Assembly: GCA_017883345.1 (NCBI GenBank)
Contig: JADGNT010000012.1
Coordinates: forward strand, 1 to 17,017
Origin: Candidatus Solibacter sp.
GTDB lineage: Bacteria > Acidobacteriota > Terriglobia > Bryobacterales > Bryobacteraceae
Direction: 5' to 3'
Length of the DNA stretch: 17,017 bases
Shown: in pieces, positions 8,786 through 15,611 of the stretch
Layout of the letters: each line of letters starts with the position of its first letter
How positions within the stretch are numbered: position 1 is the stretch's first letter
Position numbers and translations under genes: made by a program
The notes under the pieces: generated by a model
Seen by the model: only the letters and a program-made list of their open reading frames with translations
Told to the model about the DNA's origin: nothing
Database searches by the model: none

Positions 8786-10390
8786 ATGACAACAAAGAGT
8801 CTCATCGTTGCCTGCGTGGCCGCATTGCCGGCCCTCGCGCAGACCTCGGGCCCGTTCCAGAGTTTCGCCATATACGTAGTCCACTCGGCCACGCGCCGCA
8901 CTGCTCAGACACCGGAGACCGGCTTGGCGCCGGGGTCGCTATGCGATATCAACATCACCGGTCTGTATCAGCCGTCCGGCAGTCTGTTGCCGGATGACAA
9001 GGTGACGTTGCGGTTCCGCGCACCCGGTGCCGCGGCCGCTCGTGATATGACGATCCTTGCGTCGCAACCATCTTTTGGCGGATTCCCGGCTCAGTTCATC
9101 GCGCTGGTGCCGTCCGACACGCCTCTCGGCCAGGCCGATGTGCTGGCTGTAGCAGCCAGCGGTAAGAGTTTCTCCACGACTTTGTGGATCGCCGCCTCCG
9201 ACTTCGGCATCTTTACCAAGGCCGCTGCGGGTTACGACGCTGCGGTGGCACAGGTCTGGAGCAATACTCCCCGCACGGTTGGTCTGACCACGCCCGTGCA
9301 GGCGGGCGACTGGGTGACGCTCTGGGGCACGGGCCTTGGGTCCACCGATTCCACAGTATTGGTGGACGTCGCCGGTATCGGCGTCGCCCCCTCGTATTCC
9401 GGTCCTGCGCCAGGTCTTCCCGGCGTGGACCAGATCAATTTCCAGTTCCCGGCGGGCGTCCCCGACGACTGCTATATCCCGCTCGCAGTCAAGGTGGATG
9501 GCCGCGCCGGAAATTCCCCAAGCATCGCTACGGCCAGCGCGCCAGGAGCCTGCCATCACCGCTTGGGCCTGTCGTCCGATTCGCTCGCCACGCTTGACCG
9601 GGGTGGCCCAGTGCCCTTGAGCCAGAGTTGGGTGCACAGCGACGTTATGCCGAATCTCAGCACTCCGGTCACCTACAGGCGCTTCGATACCATCAGCCTC
9701 GACTTCGTTCCGTACGATGCCGCTGGGGTGCAGGTGGTCACCGGCCTGCTGAGCAATAGAGTTTCCGGCTGCCAGTTGAACCTCGAAGGCGGCGCGATAG
9801 GTGGCATCTTCCTCAATGTGCCGCCCTTCGATGCCGGCACGCCCGTGGTCACCGGTCCCGGAGGCGTGCGCATCACGATGGACGGCGACTTTGGCCACTA
9901 TTCCACCACTCCCTCGGACACGAGCTACCCGCTGGATTCCCTTCCACCTTCCTCCTTCGCACCGGGTGACTGGGCCGTGGAAGTGCCCGGCGGGAAAAAC
10001 GTCGCCGCATTCCGCGCCGCCCTGCGCATTCCGCCGGCGCTGCGCTGGATAAACCGCGCCACCGTCTCGCCGGTCTCTCGTGCCAGCGACCTGACTCTGC
10101 AATGGGAGCCAACGGGCTACGCGGATCGGGAATGGATGCAGGGCAGCGTCGGTGTGGGCACGGGTTCGGTGATCTGCCAGGCGCCGGCGACGGCCGGCTC
10201 GATCACCATTCCCGCGTCACTCATCGCGCAATTGCCCGCCGTCACCAGCGCCACTCCCATGGTGGAACTCCTGCTGACTCCGGCCAATAGCAATCCAGTC
10301 GTCTACTCGGTGCCACTGGTCGGCGGCGGGGCGTTCCCTGGGATCGCTACGTGCAGCTATCTGGAAGCGGTGTCGGTCGAACTGAAATAG
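8786..10390 (+). CDS. Exported Solibacter-type protein with TIGR03437-like domain
   Basis: This is a secreted protein of unknown function, 534 residues from the ATG at 8786. The signal peptide is MTTKSLIVACVAALPALA with cleavage before QTSG. Earlier in-frame ATGs (8660, 8762) would bury it behind an unrelated leader. Residues about 45-260 match the acidobacterial module often annotated as a Solibacter uncharacterised domain. Its signature stretches are GLAPGSLCDINITGLY, WVTLWGTGLGST, SGPAPGLPGVDQINFQ and DDCYIPLAVKVDG. The module often ends such proteins, but here a further C-terminal half of about 270 residues follows, beta-rich with no motif I can name. The module resembles extracellular Ig-like domains, so a surface role is likely but unproven. 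The stop is followed by the decaying region, with no clear terminator. Confidence 0.88.
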   Translation: MTTKSLIVACVAALPALAQTSGPFQSFAIYVVHSATRRTAQTPETGLAPGSLCDINITGLYQPSGSLLPDDKVTLRFRAPGAAAARDMTILASQPSFGGFPAQFIALVPSDTPLGQADVLAVAASGKSFSTTLWIAASDFGIFTKAAAGYDAAVAQVWSNTPRTVGLTTPVQAGDWVTLWGTGLGSTDSTVLVDVAGIGVAPSYSGPAPGLPGVDQINFQFPAGVPDDCYIPLAVKVDGRAGNSPSIATASAPGACHHRLGLSSDSLATLDRGGPVPLSQSWVHSDVMPNLSTPVTYRRFDTISLDFVPYDAAGVQVVTGLLSNRVSGCQLNLEGGAIGGIFLNVPPFDAGTPVVTGPGGVRITMDGDFGHYSTTPSDTSYPLDSLPPSSFAPGDWAVEVPGGKNVAAFRAALRIPPALRWINRATVSPVSRASDLTLQWEPTGYADREWMQGSVGVGTGSVICQAPATAGSITIPASLIAQLPAVTSATPMVELLLTPANSNPVVYSVPLVGGGAFPGIATCSYLEAVSVELK

Positions 10391-10581
10391 ACGGCTGTTT
10401 AAAGGCCCCTCCTTCCACCCTGCACCATCGCCTCGCCCAGTAAGCCACGAGTAGGAACCGAACCACCACCCAGAATCGTCAAAGGCCACCCAATCGCTTG
10501 CGGCCAGTTCTCGATCTTCGCTGGTCTGCGATTTCGGTCAGCACAATGAAATGCCTTTCACGCTGTTGTTGGCATCCGAAT
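10391..10581. other. Unassigned intergenic DNA
   Basis: This is the first part of a 455-base stretch without an intact gene, between the exported protein and the cytochrome. No start signals, hairpin terminator or recognisable repeat were found. Short frames on both strands exist, but none reads as a known protein. It probably belongs to the same eroded region as the gene remnant that follows (10582-10829). Confidence 0.4.
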
Positions 10582-10829
10582 TCAACCCTCCAATTCCCAG
10601 AGAACTGCGCCCTTCTTGTCGTAGACGGCCCTGCGTCCGCCGGCGAGTTCGACGATGTGGTTAGGCCCGATGGCGAGGCTGTTGTCGGAGGACTTGCGGG
10701 AGGTGGCGGGATCTTGCGGGCCGGTGAAGCCGAAACCGGGACCGTCGAAAGATGCAATCCGGGCGGCGGGCGGGCGCCCGGAGCGGTTTGTTCGATCAAG
10801 GTCACAACTGCAGGGAGACTCTTTTCCAT
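10582..10829 (-). pseudogene. Frameshifted N-terminal remnant of an acidobacterial secreted propeller-type protein
   Basis: On the minus strand, one frame from 10829 reads VVTLIEQTAPGARPPP. After a frame change in the C-rich run near 10765-10775, the next frame reads IASFDGPGFGFTGPQDPAT, then SDNSLAIGPNHIVELAGGRRAVYDKKGAVLW, and meets a stop at 10582. The pattern of an SFDG start, GFTGPQ, SDNSLAxGPNHIV and a KKG strand matches, from memory, the N-terminal part of large secreted beta-propeller proteins of Acidobacteria. The frameshift and early stop mean it cannot make a normal protein. It lies antisense to the apparent upstream extension of the cytochrome frame, and so argues that the extension is not coding. 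Confidence 0.6.
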
Positions 10830-10845
10830 AGCGCGTGCCGCTCCG

Positions 10846-11580
10846 ATGGTGGCGCAGGCACCCGCGCAGACGCCCCCGGCGCCTGGGCGTAGGGGTGCGC
10901 CACCGGCCGCGGGCCGCGGCGGGGGCAGAGGCGCTTATCCACAACGGCCGCCCGCCGACCGGGCGTCGGTCGAGCGCGGGAAGGCAATGTACGGAGTGAA
11001 TTGCGCTTTCTGTCACGGGTCGGACGCGCGAGGGGGCGAGGGCCGGCCCAACCTGCTGCGCGCCGAGCTCGTGCTGAACGATCGGAACGGAGAGTTGATC
11101 GCTCCGGTAGTGCAGAACGGGCGCGCGGACCGCGGCATGCCGGCAATGGCAGTCTCGATGCCGCGGATTGTGGATATCGCGGCGTTCGTGCACAGCTTCC
11201 GGGTGGGCGGCTACGATGTTTCGCGCATGCGGCCGCCGAGCATTGTGGTCGGCGACCCGAAGGCCGGCGAGGCGTACTTCAAGACGGCCCGCGCCGGGCG
11301 CGGCGGTTTCGGCGGGCCGGCGGCGGCGAGCAACGTGCCGCCGGCCACGGTCACGGTCACGCCGGCGTCGGGCCCGAAGGTGGAAGGGCGGCTGGTCCGG
11401 ATCGACGATTTCATCGTCACCCTGACGCTGGCCGACGGGATGCCGCGCACCTTCCGGCGGGACGGCGAGACGCCGAAGGTGGCGATTCACGATCCGCTCC
11501 AGCCGCACAAAGACTTACTGCGGCGTTATTCGGACACGGACATTCATAACCTGACAGCCTATCTGGTGACGGTGAAATGA
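10846..11580 (+). CDS. c-type cytochrome, probably 5'-truncated and shortened
   Basis: This is a c-type cytochrome meant to be periplasmic and, by context, to take electrons from the quinoprotein encoded after it. One heme-binding CxxCH is visible (GVNCAFCHGSDARGG), and the likely distal methionine is in RGMPAM. The conserved C-terminal part is KVEGRLVRIDDFIVTLTLADG followed by PHKDLLRRYSDTDIHNLTAYLVTVK. The start is doubtful. The frame is open far upstream, but that part is antisense to another gene's remnant. The first ATG after it (10846) yields MVAQAPAQTPPAPGRRG, which looks like the end of a signal peptide without its basic and hydrophobic parts. In relatives as I remember them, a second CxxCH follows AGEAYFKT; here RAGRGGFGG follows directly, so an in-frame deletion is likely. 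It may be non-functional. It overlaps the next gene by ATGA. Confidence 0.7.
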   Translation: MVAQAPAQTPPAPGRRGAPPAAGRGGGRGAYPQRPPADRASVERGKAMYGVNCAFCHGSDARGGEGRPNLLRAELVLNDRNGELIAPVVQNGRADRGMPAMAVSMPRIVDIAAFVHSFRVGGYDVSRMRPPSIVVGDPKAGEAYFKTARAGRGGFGGPAAASNVPPATVTVTPASGPKVEGRLVRIDDFIVTLTLADGMPRTFRRDGETPKVAIHDPLQPHKDLLRRYSDTDIHNLTAYLVTVK

Positions 11581-11875
11581 CCAAGATCAAGAAGCTGGTC
11601 CTTAACGCCTCGTTGTGCCTGTTTCCCGCGCTCGGCGTGGGACAAACGCTCGATCCGTCGGCGATCCTCAAACCGCTATCGGAGAATTGGCCGACTTACT
11701 CGGGCGATTACTCGGGCATGCGTGACAGCAGATTGACGCAGATCGATCAATCCAATGTGAAGTATCTGGCGCTGGCCTGGACCACGCGGGTTACCGGCGG
11801 CGGCGGGCGCGACGGGCACACGCTCTGGCAATTACTTCTGGAAGATCAAGGGCGGGACGCACATCGGCAATCGCG
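11577..11875 (+). pseudogene. Remnant of a PQQ-dependent quinoprotein dehydrogenase
   Basis: This is the start of an exported PQQ-dependent dehydrogenase (8-bladed propeller alcohol/glucose dehydrogenase type), now broken. The intact beginning has a signal peptide (KKLVLNASLCLFPALGVGQ) and the family motif NWPTYSGDYSGMRDSRLTQI, then QSNVKYLALAWTTRVTGG. The sequence then jumps to DGHTLW. After a frame change near 11826-11830 it reads NYFWKIKGGTHIGNR, which in relatives belongs further along the propeller. It stops matching at about 11875, where AAACCCGG repeats begin. So an internal piece, the frame and more than 80 percent of the expected 550-700 residues are lost. The nominal frame runs on to 12245 through the repeat and into the sensor gene, but that part is meaningless. 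The ATG overlaps the cytochrome stop (ATGA), marking an old operon. Confidence 0.8.
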
Positions 11876-11972
11876 AAACCCGGAAACCCGGGGAAACCCG
11901 GGGACAGACGGAACGTTCCCCGGTTCTGGCAATATCGCGAAAACGGATAACGTTCCGTCTGTCCCCGGGTTT
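11876..11972. repeat. REPIN-like inverted repeat pair with tandem edge
   Basis: A 24-base unit, beginning AAACCCGGGGACAG and ending GGAACGTT, lies at 11894-11917. Its exact reverse complement is at 11949-11972, with 31 bases between (79 bases in all). The single-stranded form would fold into a 24-bp hairpin. Two shortened copies of the unit's first bases precede it: AAACCCGG (11876-11883) and AAACCCGGGG (11884-11893). The same unit bounds the RAYT transposase gene at 15544 and 16361. This fits a REPIN, a REP doublet mobilised by a RAYT enzyme in trans. It sits where the quinoprotein remnant breaks off and ends 13 bases before the sensor kinase start. Confidence 0.85.
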
Positions 11973-11978
11973 TATACT
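11973..11978 (+). promoter_or_regulatory. Candidate -10 box directly after the REPIN
   Basis: TATACT follows the right arm of the REPIN immediately. Transcription from it would begin near 11985, almost at the GTG start of the sensor kinase gene (leaderless), or 20-odd bases before the alternative ATG at 12007, which has AGGA in front. The place for a -35 box falls inside the repeat (about 11950-11955) and matches TTGACA poorly. Apart from the REPIN, the only DNA between the quinoprotein remnant and the sensor is these 13 bases, so the promoter must use repeat DNA or lie in the remnant. Confidence 0.3.
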
Positions 11979-11985
11979 GGGATCT

Positions 11986-14925
11986 GTGGGGAAGCGCATA
12001 GGAACGATGTTCGCGCTGGCGGCCTGCCTGGCATCCGGCGCGCTCGCACTCGATCCGCGCAAGAGCCTGACGCAGTATTCGCGCACGATATGGACGCAGG
12101 AGCGCGGGCTGCCGCACGACACGATCCGCGCCATCACGCAGACGAGGGACGGCTACCTCTGGCTGGGCACCGACGAGGGGCTGGCCCGATTCGACGGCTA
12201 CGAGTTTGTGGTCTTCAACAAGGCCAACGGCGATCTGCCGGATAACTCGATCACCGCGCTGGCGGCGGCGAACGACGGCGGGTTGTGGATCGGCACCTCC
12301 AACGGCCTGACGCAGTATCGGGAGGGCCGATTCCAGACGTTCACGGTGAAACAGGGTCTGCCGGATGCGGCGATCACCGCGTTGCTGGCGGATCGGGAGG
12401 GCGCGCTGTGGGTGGTGGCGGGGATCTATCTGAGCCGTTACCAGGACGGCCAGTTCACGAATTTCAAACCCGACACCGATATCCCGGTGAGCTCGGCGCG
12501 GGCGGTGTGCGAGGACGCCAATCACGATCTGTGGGTGGCGGGCTTCAGCCGGGTGGTGCGACGGACGGGCGGGAAGTTCGTGACGGTGATGCAGGCTGAA
12601 GTACTGGATGGCATGGTGGTGCTCACCATGATGGCCGATCGCGACGGCAATATCTGGATCGCCGGAAACAAAGGGATCATCCGCCGGTCCGCGAGCGGTG
12701 TGATTCAGAAGTACGGCATGCGCGAGGGGCTGCCGGACCCGGTGGTGCGCGCCTTATGGGCGGATCGCGACGGCAATATCTGGGCAGGCACCAACAACGG
12801 GCTGGCGCGGCTCCAGGGCAACCGCTTCGTCACCTCGGGCCAGGACAATCCCGAGGACGGCGACGGGGTGCGCTGTCTGTTTGAGGATCGCGAAGGCGAC
12901 CTTTGGATTGGGGCCAACGGTGGTCTCAGCCGGTGGCGCAACGACATCTTCATGGTGTATGGAAAGCCCGAAGGGTTGCCCAGCGACGCGCCCAATGCGG
13001 TGTTTCAGGACCGGGGCGGCCAGGTTTGGGTGGGCTTCAACGATCTCGGCATGATGCAGTTTTCCGGGTCCGCATCGCGCCGGTATACGGCTCGCGAAGG
13101 GCTGCCCGACAGCGAGATTTTTCAGATTCGGGAAGGTTTGAAGGGAGATCTGCTGATTGCCACGCGTTCCGGCCTAGCCCGCATGGAGGCGGGCAAATTC
13201 CGTACCTACCGCCCGCCGGACCCGCTGGCGCGAACGAGCGTTTTCGACGCCATCGAGGATGCGCGGGGCGCGCTCTGGCTGGCGACTCCGGGAGGACTGA
13301 GCGTAGTCCGCGGCAAACAGTTTCAGAACGTGGTCGCGGGCGGCCCGCTGCTGATCGATTTCGTGGTGACGTTGTCCGAGGGACGGGACGGCACGATCTG
13401 GGCGGGCACCTACGGGAAGGGCCTGTGGCGGGTGAAGGGGGATGAGCGCCGGCAATACACCACCGCCGACGGCCTTTCCAGCGATCAGATCCGATCAATC
13501 TACCAGGATGGGCAGGGCACGGTTTGGATCGGCACATTTGGCGGGGGGCTGAATGCCCTGCACGACGGCAGGTTCGTCCACTACGCGGCGCGGGACGGGC
13601 TGTTAAGCGACAACATCGGCAAGGTCTTCGACGACGGCGAATCGCTGTGGCTGAGCACTACCCGCGGCATCTGCCGGATCGCCAAAAGCCATCTCTTGGA
13701 GTTCAGCGCAAAGAAGCGATCCCGGCTGGAACCGCAAAACTACGGGGTGGAAGACGGGCTGCGCAGCGCGCAGTGCGCCCCGGCCTTTCCGACCGCGGGC
13801 GGCGGCATCCGCACCACCGACGGGCGACTCTGGTTTACCACTGGGCGCGGCCTGGCGGTGCTCAACCCGGGTGCGCGAAAACCGGTGGCGCTTTCCCCTG
13901 TAGCGCACCTGGTTCAAATGACGGCCAACGGCGATCCGGTGGATCTGAGTCGCGCGGCGCGCCTGGCTCCGGGGAACGAACGCCTGCAAATACGCTACAC
14001 GGGCATCCACCTGAGCGCGCCGGAGCGGGTACAGTACTTTTACAGGCTGGATGGACTGGATACGGATTGGGTGGCGGCGAGCGGGCGGCGGGTGATCAAT
14101 TTCAACAGTCTGCGCCACGGGCACTATCGATTCAACGTGCGTGCGGAACTGCCCGGCGGGGCAAGCAGCCAGCAATCCTACGAGTTCGAAATGCTCCCGC
14201 AGTTTTGGGAGACGGCGTGGTTTCGGGCCTTGTGCGTGGCGGCAGTGCTGGCGGGAGCGTGGGCGATTTATCAGCTTCGGCTGCGCCAGATCCGGTCGCG
14301 GTTTGGGCTGGTATTGGAAGAGCGCGCGCGGCTGGCGCGTGAGATCCACGACACGTTGGCGCAGGGCTTCGTCGGCATCTCCTCGCAGTTGGACGCGGTG
14401 GCCATGTGCATGCCGGAAGATGCCACGCCGGCGCGCTCCTACCTGGACATGGCACGGCGCATGGCGCGGCACAGCTTGACCGAGGCGCGGCGGAGCGTGA
14501 TGGACTTGCGCGCGTCGGCGCTAGAGGGGCAGGATCTGGCGGCGGCGATCGAATCGGGCATGCGGTTGTGGACGGCGGGGTCGGGTGTGGAGGTGGCCGT
14601 GGAGGTCATGGGTCCGGGGGCGAAGTTGCCGGAGGAGATGGAGCAGCACCTGTTGCGTATCGCGCAGGAGGCCGTGACCAACGCGCTGAAGCACGCCGCG
14701 GCGAGCCGGATCGGGGTGAAGCTGCACCTGGAGGCGCGCCATCTCCACCTGCGGATTAGGGATAACGGCCGCGGATTCGATCAACGGGACGTGTTTTCTT
14801 CACGCGCCGGGCATTTCGGAGTGATCGGGATGCGCGAGCGCGCCGAGCGGCTGGGCGGCGAGCTCCGGTTGGCCAGTAACCCTGGGGAGGGAACGGAAGT
14901 CGAAGTAACTGTACCGTTACCATGA
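11986..14925 (+). CDS. Propeller-type sensor histidine kinase (Reg_prop, Y_Y_Y, HisKA_3, HATPase)
   Basis: This 979-residue inner-membrane sensor kinase has a large periplasmic sensing part. The signal peptide is MGKRIGTMFALAACLASGALA. Residues about 33-635 hold 14 two-component-regulator propeller repeats of the type DGxLWxGTxxGLxRxxxG (for example DGYLWLGTDEGLARFDG and DGNIWAGTNNGLARLQG), which fits two seven-bladed propellers. A Y_Y_Y domain follows (about 665-738, VQYFYRLDGLDTDWV), then a membrane helix (about 746-763). The HisKA_3 domain has phospho-acceptor H788 (AREIHDTLAQGF). The ATPase domain has an N-box QEAVTNALKHA (N899), G1 DNGRGFD (926-932) and G2 GHFGVIGMRERAERLGG. All catalytic motifs are present. 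It lacks the fused regulator of hybrid HTCS proteins and instead overlaps the separate response regulator by ATGA. The GTG at 11986 keeps the basic n-region; the ATG at 12007 is the alternative. The signal is unknown. Confidence 0.93.
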   Translation: MGKRIGTMFALAACLASGALALDPRKSLTQYSRTIWTQERGLPHDTIRAITQTRDGYLWLGTDEGLARFDGYEFVVFNKANGDLPDNSITALAAANDGGLWIGTSNGLTQYREGRFQTFTVKQGLPDAAITALLADREGALWVVAGIYLSRYQDGQFTNFKPDTDIPVSSARAVCEDANHDLWVAGFSRVVRRTGGKFVTVMQAEVLDGMVVLTMMADRDGNIWIAGNKGIIRRSASGVIQKYGMREGLPDPVVRALWADRDGNIWAGTNNGLARLQGNRFVTSGQDNPEDGDGVRCLFEDREGDLWIGANGGLSRWRNDIFMVYGKPEGLPSDAPNAVFQDRGGQVWVGFNDLGMMQFSGSASRRYTAREGLPDSEIFQIREGLKGDLLIATRSGLARMEAGKFRTYRPPDPLARTSVFDAIEDARGALWLATPGGLSVVRGKQFQNVVAGGPLLIDFVVTLSEGRDGTIWAGTYGKGLWRVKGDERRQYTTADGLSSDQIRSIYQDGQGTVWIGTFGGGLNALHDGRFVHYAARDGLLSDNIGKVFDDGESLWLSTTRGICRIAKSHLLEFSAKKRSRLEPQNYGVEDGLRSAQCAPAFPTAGGGIRTTDGRLWFTTGRGLAVLNPGARKPVALSPVAHLVQMTANGDPVDLSRAARLAPGNERLQIRYTGIHLSAPERVQYFYRLDGLDTDWVAASGRRVINFNSLRHGHYRFNVRAELPGGASSQQSYEFEMLPQFWETAWFRALCVAAVLAGAWAIYQLRLRQIRSRFGLVLEERARLAREIHDTLAQGFVGISSQLDAVAMCMPEDATPARSYLDMARRMARHSLTEARRSVMDLRASALEGQDLAAAIESGMRLWTAGSGVEVAVEVMGPGAKLPEEMEQHLLRIAQEAVTNALKHAAASRIGVKLHLEARHLHLRIRDNGRGFDQRDVFSSRAGHFGVIGMRERAERLGGELRLASNPGEGTEVEVTVPLP

Positions 14926-15545
14926 GCGAAAAAATTCGAATTCTTGTTGCCGAAGACCACCTGGTGGCGCGCGTGGGAGTGATCACAATCGTCAACATGC
15001 AGGAAGATATGACGGTGGTCGCCGAAGCCGCCAACGGTCATCAGGCGGTGGAGATGTTCCGCCTGCACCAGCCGGATGTGACGCTGCTCGATCTGCGCAT
15101 GCCCGGGATGGGCGGTGTGGATGCGGCGCTCGTGATCCGGAGCGAGTTTCCCGGAGCGAGGATGATCGCGCTGACGACCTACGGGGGGGACGAGGACATC
15201 CGCCGCGCGCTGGCGGCGGGGGTGCAGGCGTACCTGACGAAAGACGTGCTGCACGACGAGCTGCTAAAGGCGATCCGCGCCGTAAATGCGGGACAGACCT
15301 ACCTGCCGGCGGCGGTGGCGGCATCGCTAGCGGCGCAGTTGCCACGTCCGGACCTGAGCGCGCGCGAGGTGCAGGTTCTGGCGCAGATCGTGCGGGGGTT
15401 GGCGAACAAGCAGATCGCGTTCACGCTGAACATCGCCGAGCACACGGTAAAGAATCACGTAAAGAACATTTTGAGTAAGCTGGGAGTGCAGGATCGCACC
15501 CAGGCCGCGACGGCGGCGATCCAGCGCGGCATCATCCACCTGTAA
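14922..15545 (+). CDS. NarL/FixJ-family response regulator
   Basis: This is a 207-residue cytoplasmic transcription regulator, the evident partner of the sensor kinase, whose stop it overlaps (ATGA). The receiver domain is residues 5-120. Its acidic pocket is E11-D12 (VAEDHLVARVGV), the phospho-acceptor is D57 (VTLLDLRMPGMGG), switch residues are T85/T86, and the conserved lysine is K107 (AYLTKD). The LuxR-type helix-turn-helix (about 144-203) reads LSAREVQVLAQIVRGLANKQ, then IAEHTVKNHVKNILSKLGV with the usual family residues. Pairing of a HisKA_3 kinase with a NarL/FixJ regulator is the standard match. Its targets cannot be read from the window. The last two bases of its stop codon TAA (15544-15545) are the first two bases of the REP copy that bounds the RAYT unit. 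Confidence 0.95.
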   Translation: MSEKIRILVAEDHLVARVGVITIVNMQEDMTVVAEAANGHQAVEMFRLHQPDVTLLDLRMPGMGGVDAALVIRSEFPGARMIALTTYGGDEDIRRALAAGVQAYLTKDVLHDELLKAIRAVNAGQTYLPAAVAASLAAQLPRPDLSAREVQVLAQIVRGLANKQIAFTLNIAEHTVKNHVKNILSKLGVQDRTQAATAAIQRGIIHL

Positions 15546-15572
15546 ACCCGGGGACAGACGGAACGTTTTCCA
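15544..15572 (+). repeat. Left REP copy of the RAYT unit
   Basis: This 29-base unit begins AAACCCGGGGACAGACGG and ends AACGTTTTCCA. It includes the last two bases of the response regulator's stop codon. It is identical over 29 bases to the reverse complement of 16333-16361. Its first 24 bases are identical to 11894-11917 and, on the other strand, to 11949-11972. AACGTT and CCCGGG are self-complementary parts of the unit. Confidence 0.9.
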
Positions 15573-15611
15573 ATTACCTGAGAGATTCCCAGCGGCCATG
15601 CACTATCTGAT

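Noticed and set aside
8939..10102. Open frame of 387 codons on the - strand
   Set aside because: It is antisense to the exported Solibacter-type protein and has shadow-like composition.
10498..10845. Upstream extension of the cytochrome frame
   Set aside because: It is open but antisense to a recognisable gene remnant. It lacks a signal peptide and has no cytochrome similarity, so the call begins at 10846.
11876..11972. Short repeats as a CRISPR array
   Set aside because: There are only two inverted 24-base copies and a few shortened edge copies. There are no regular spacers and no cas genes. The match to the RAYT ends explains them better.
11876..12245. Continuation of the quinoprotein frame
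   Set aside because: It runs through the repeat and then out of frame into the sensor kinase gene, so it has no coding meaning.
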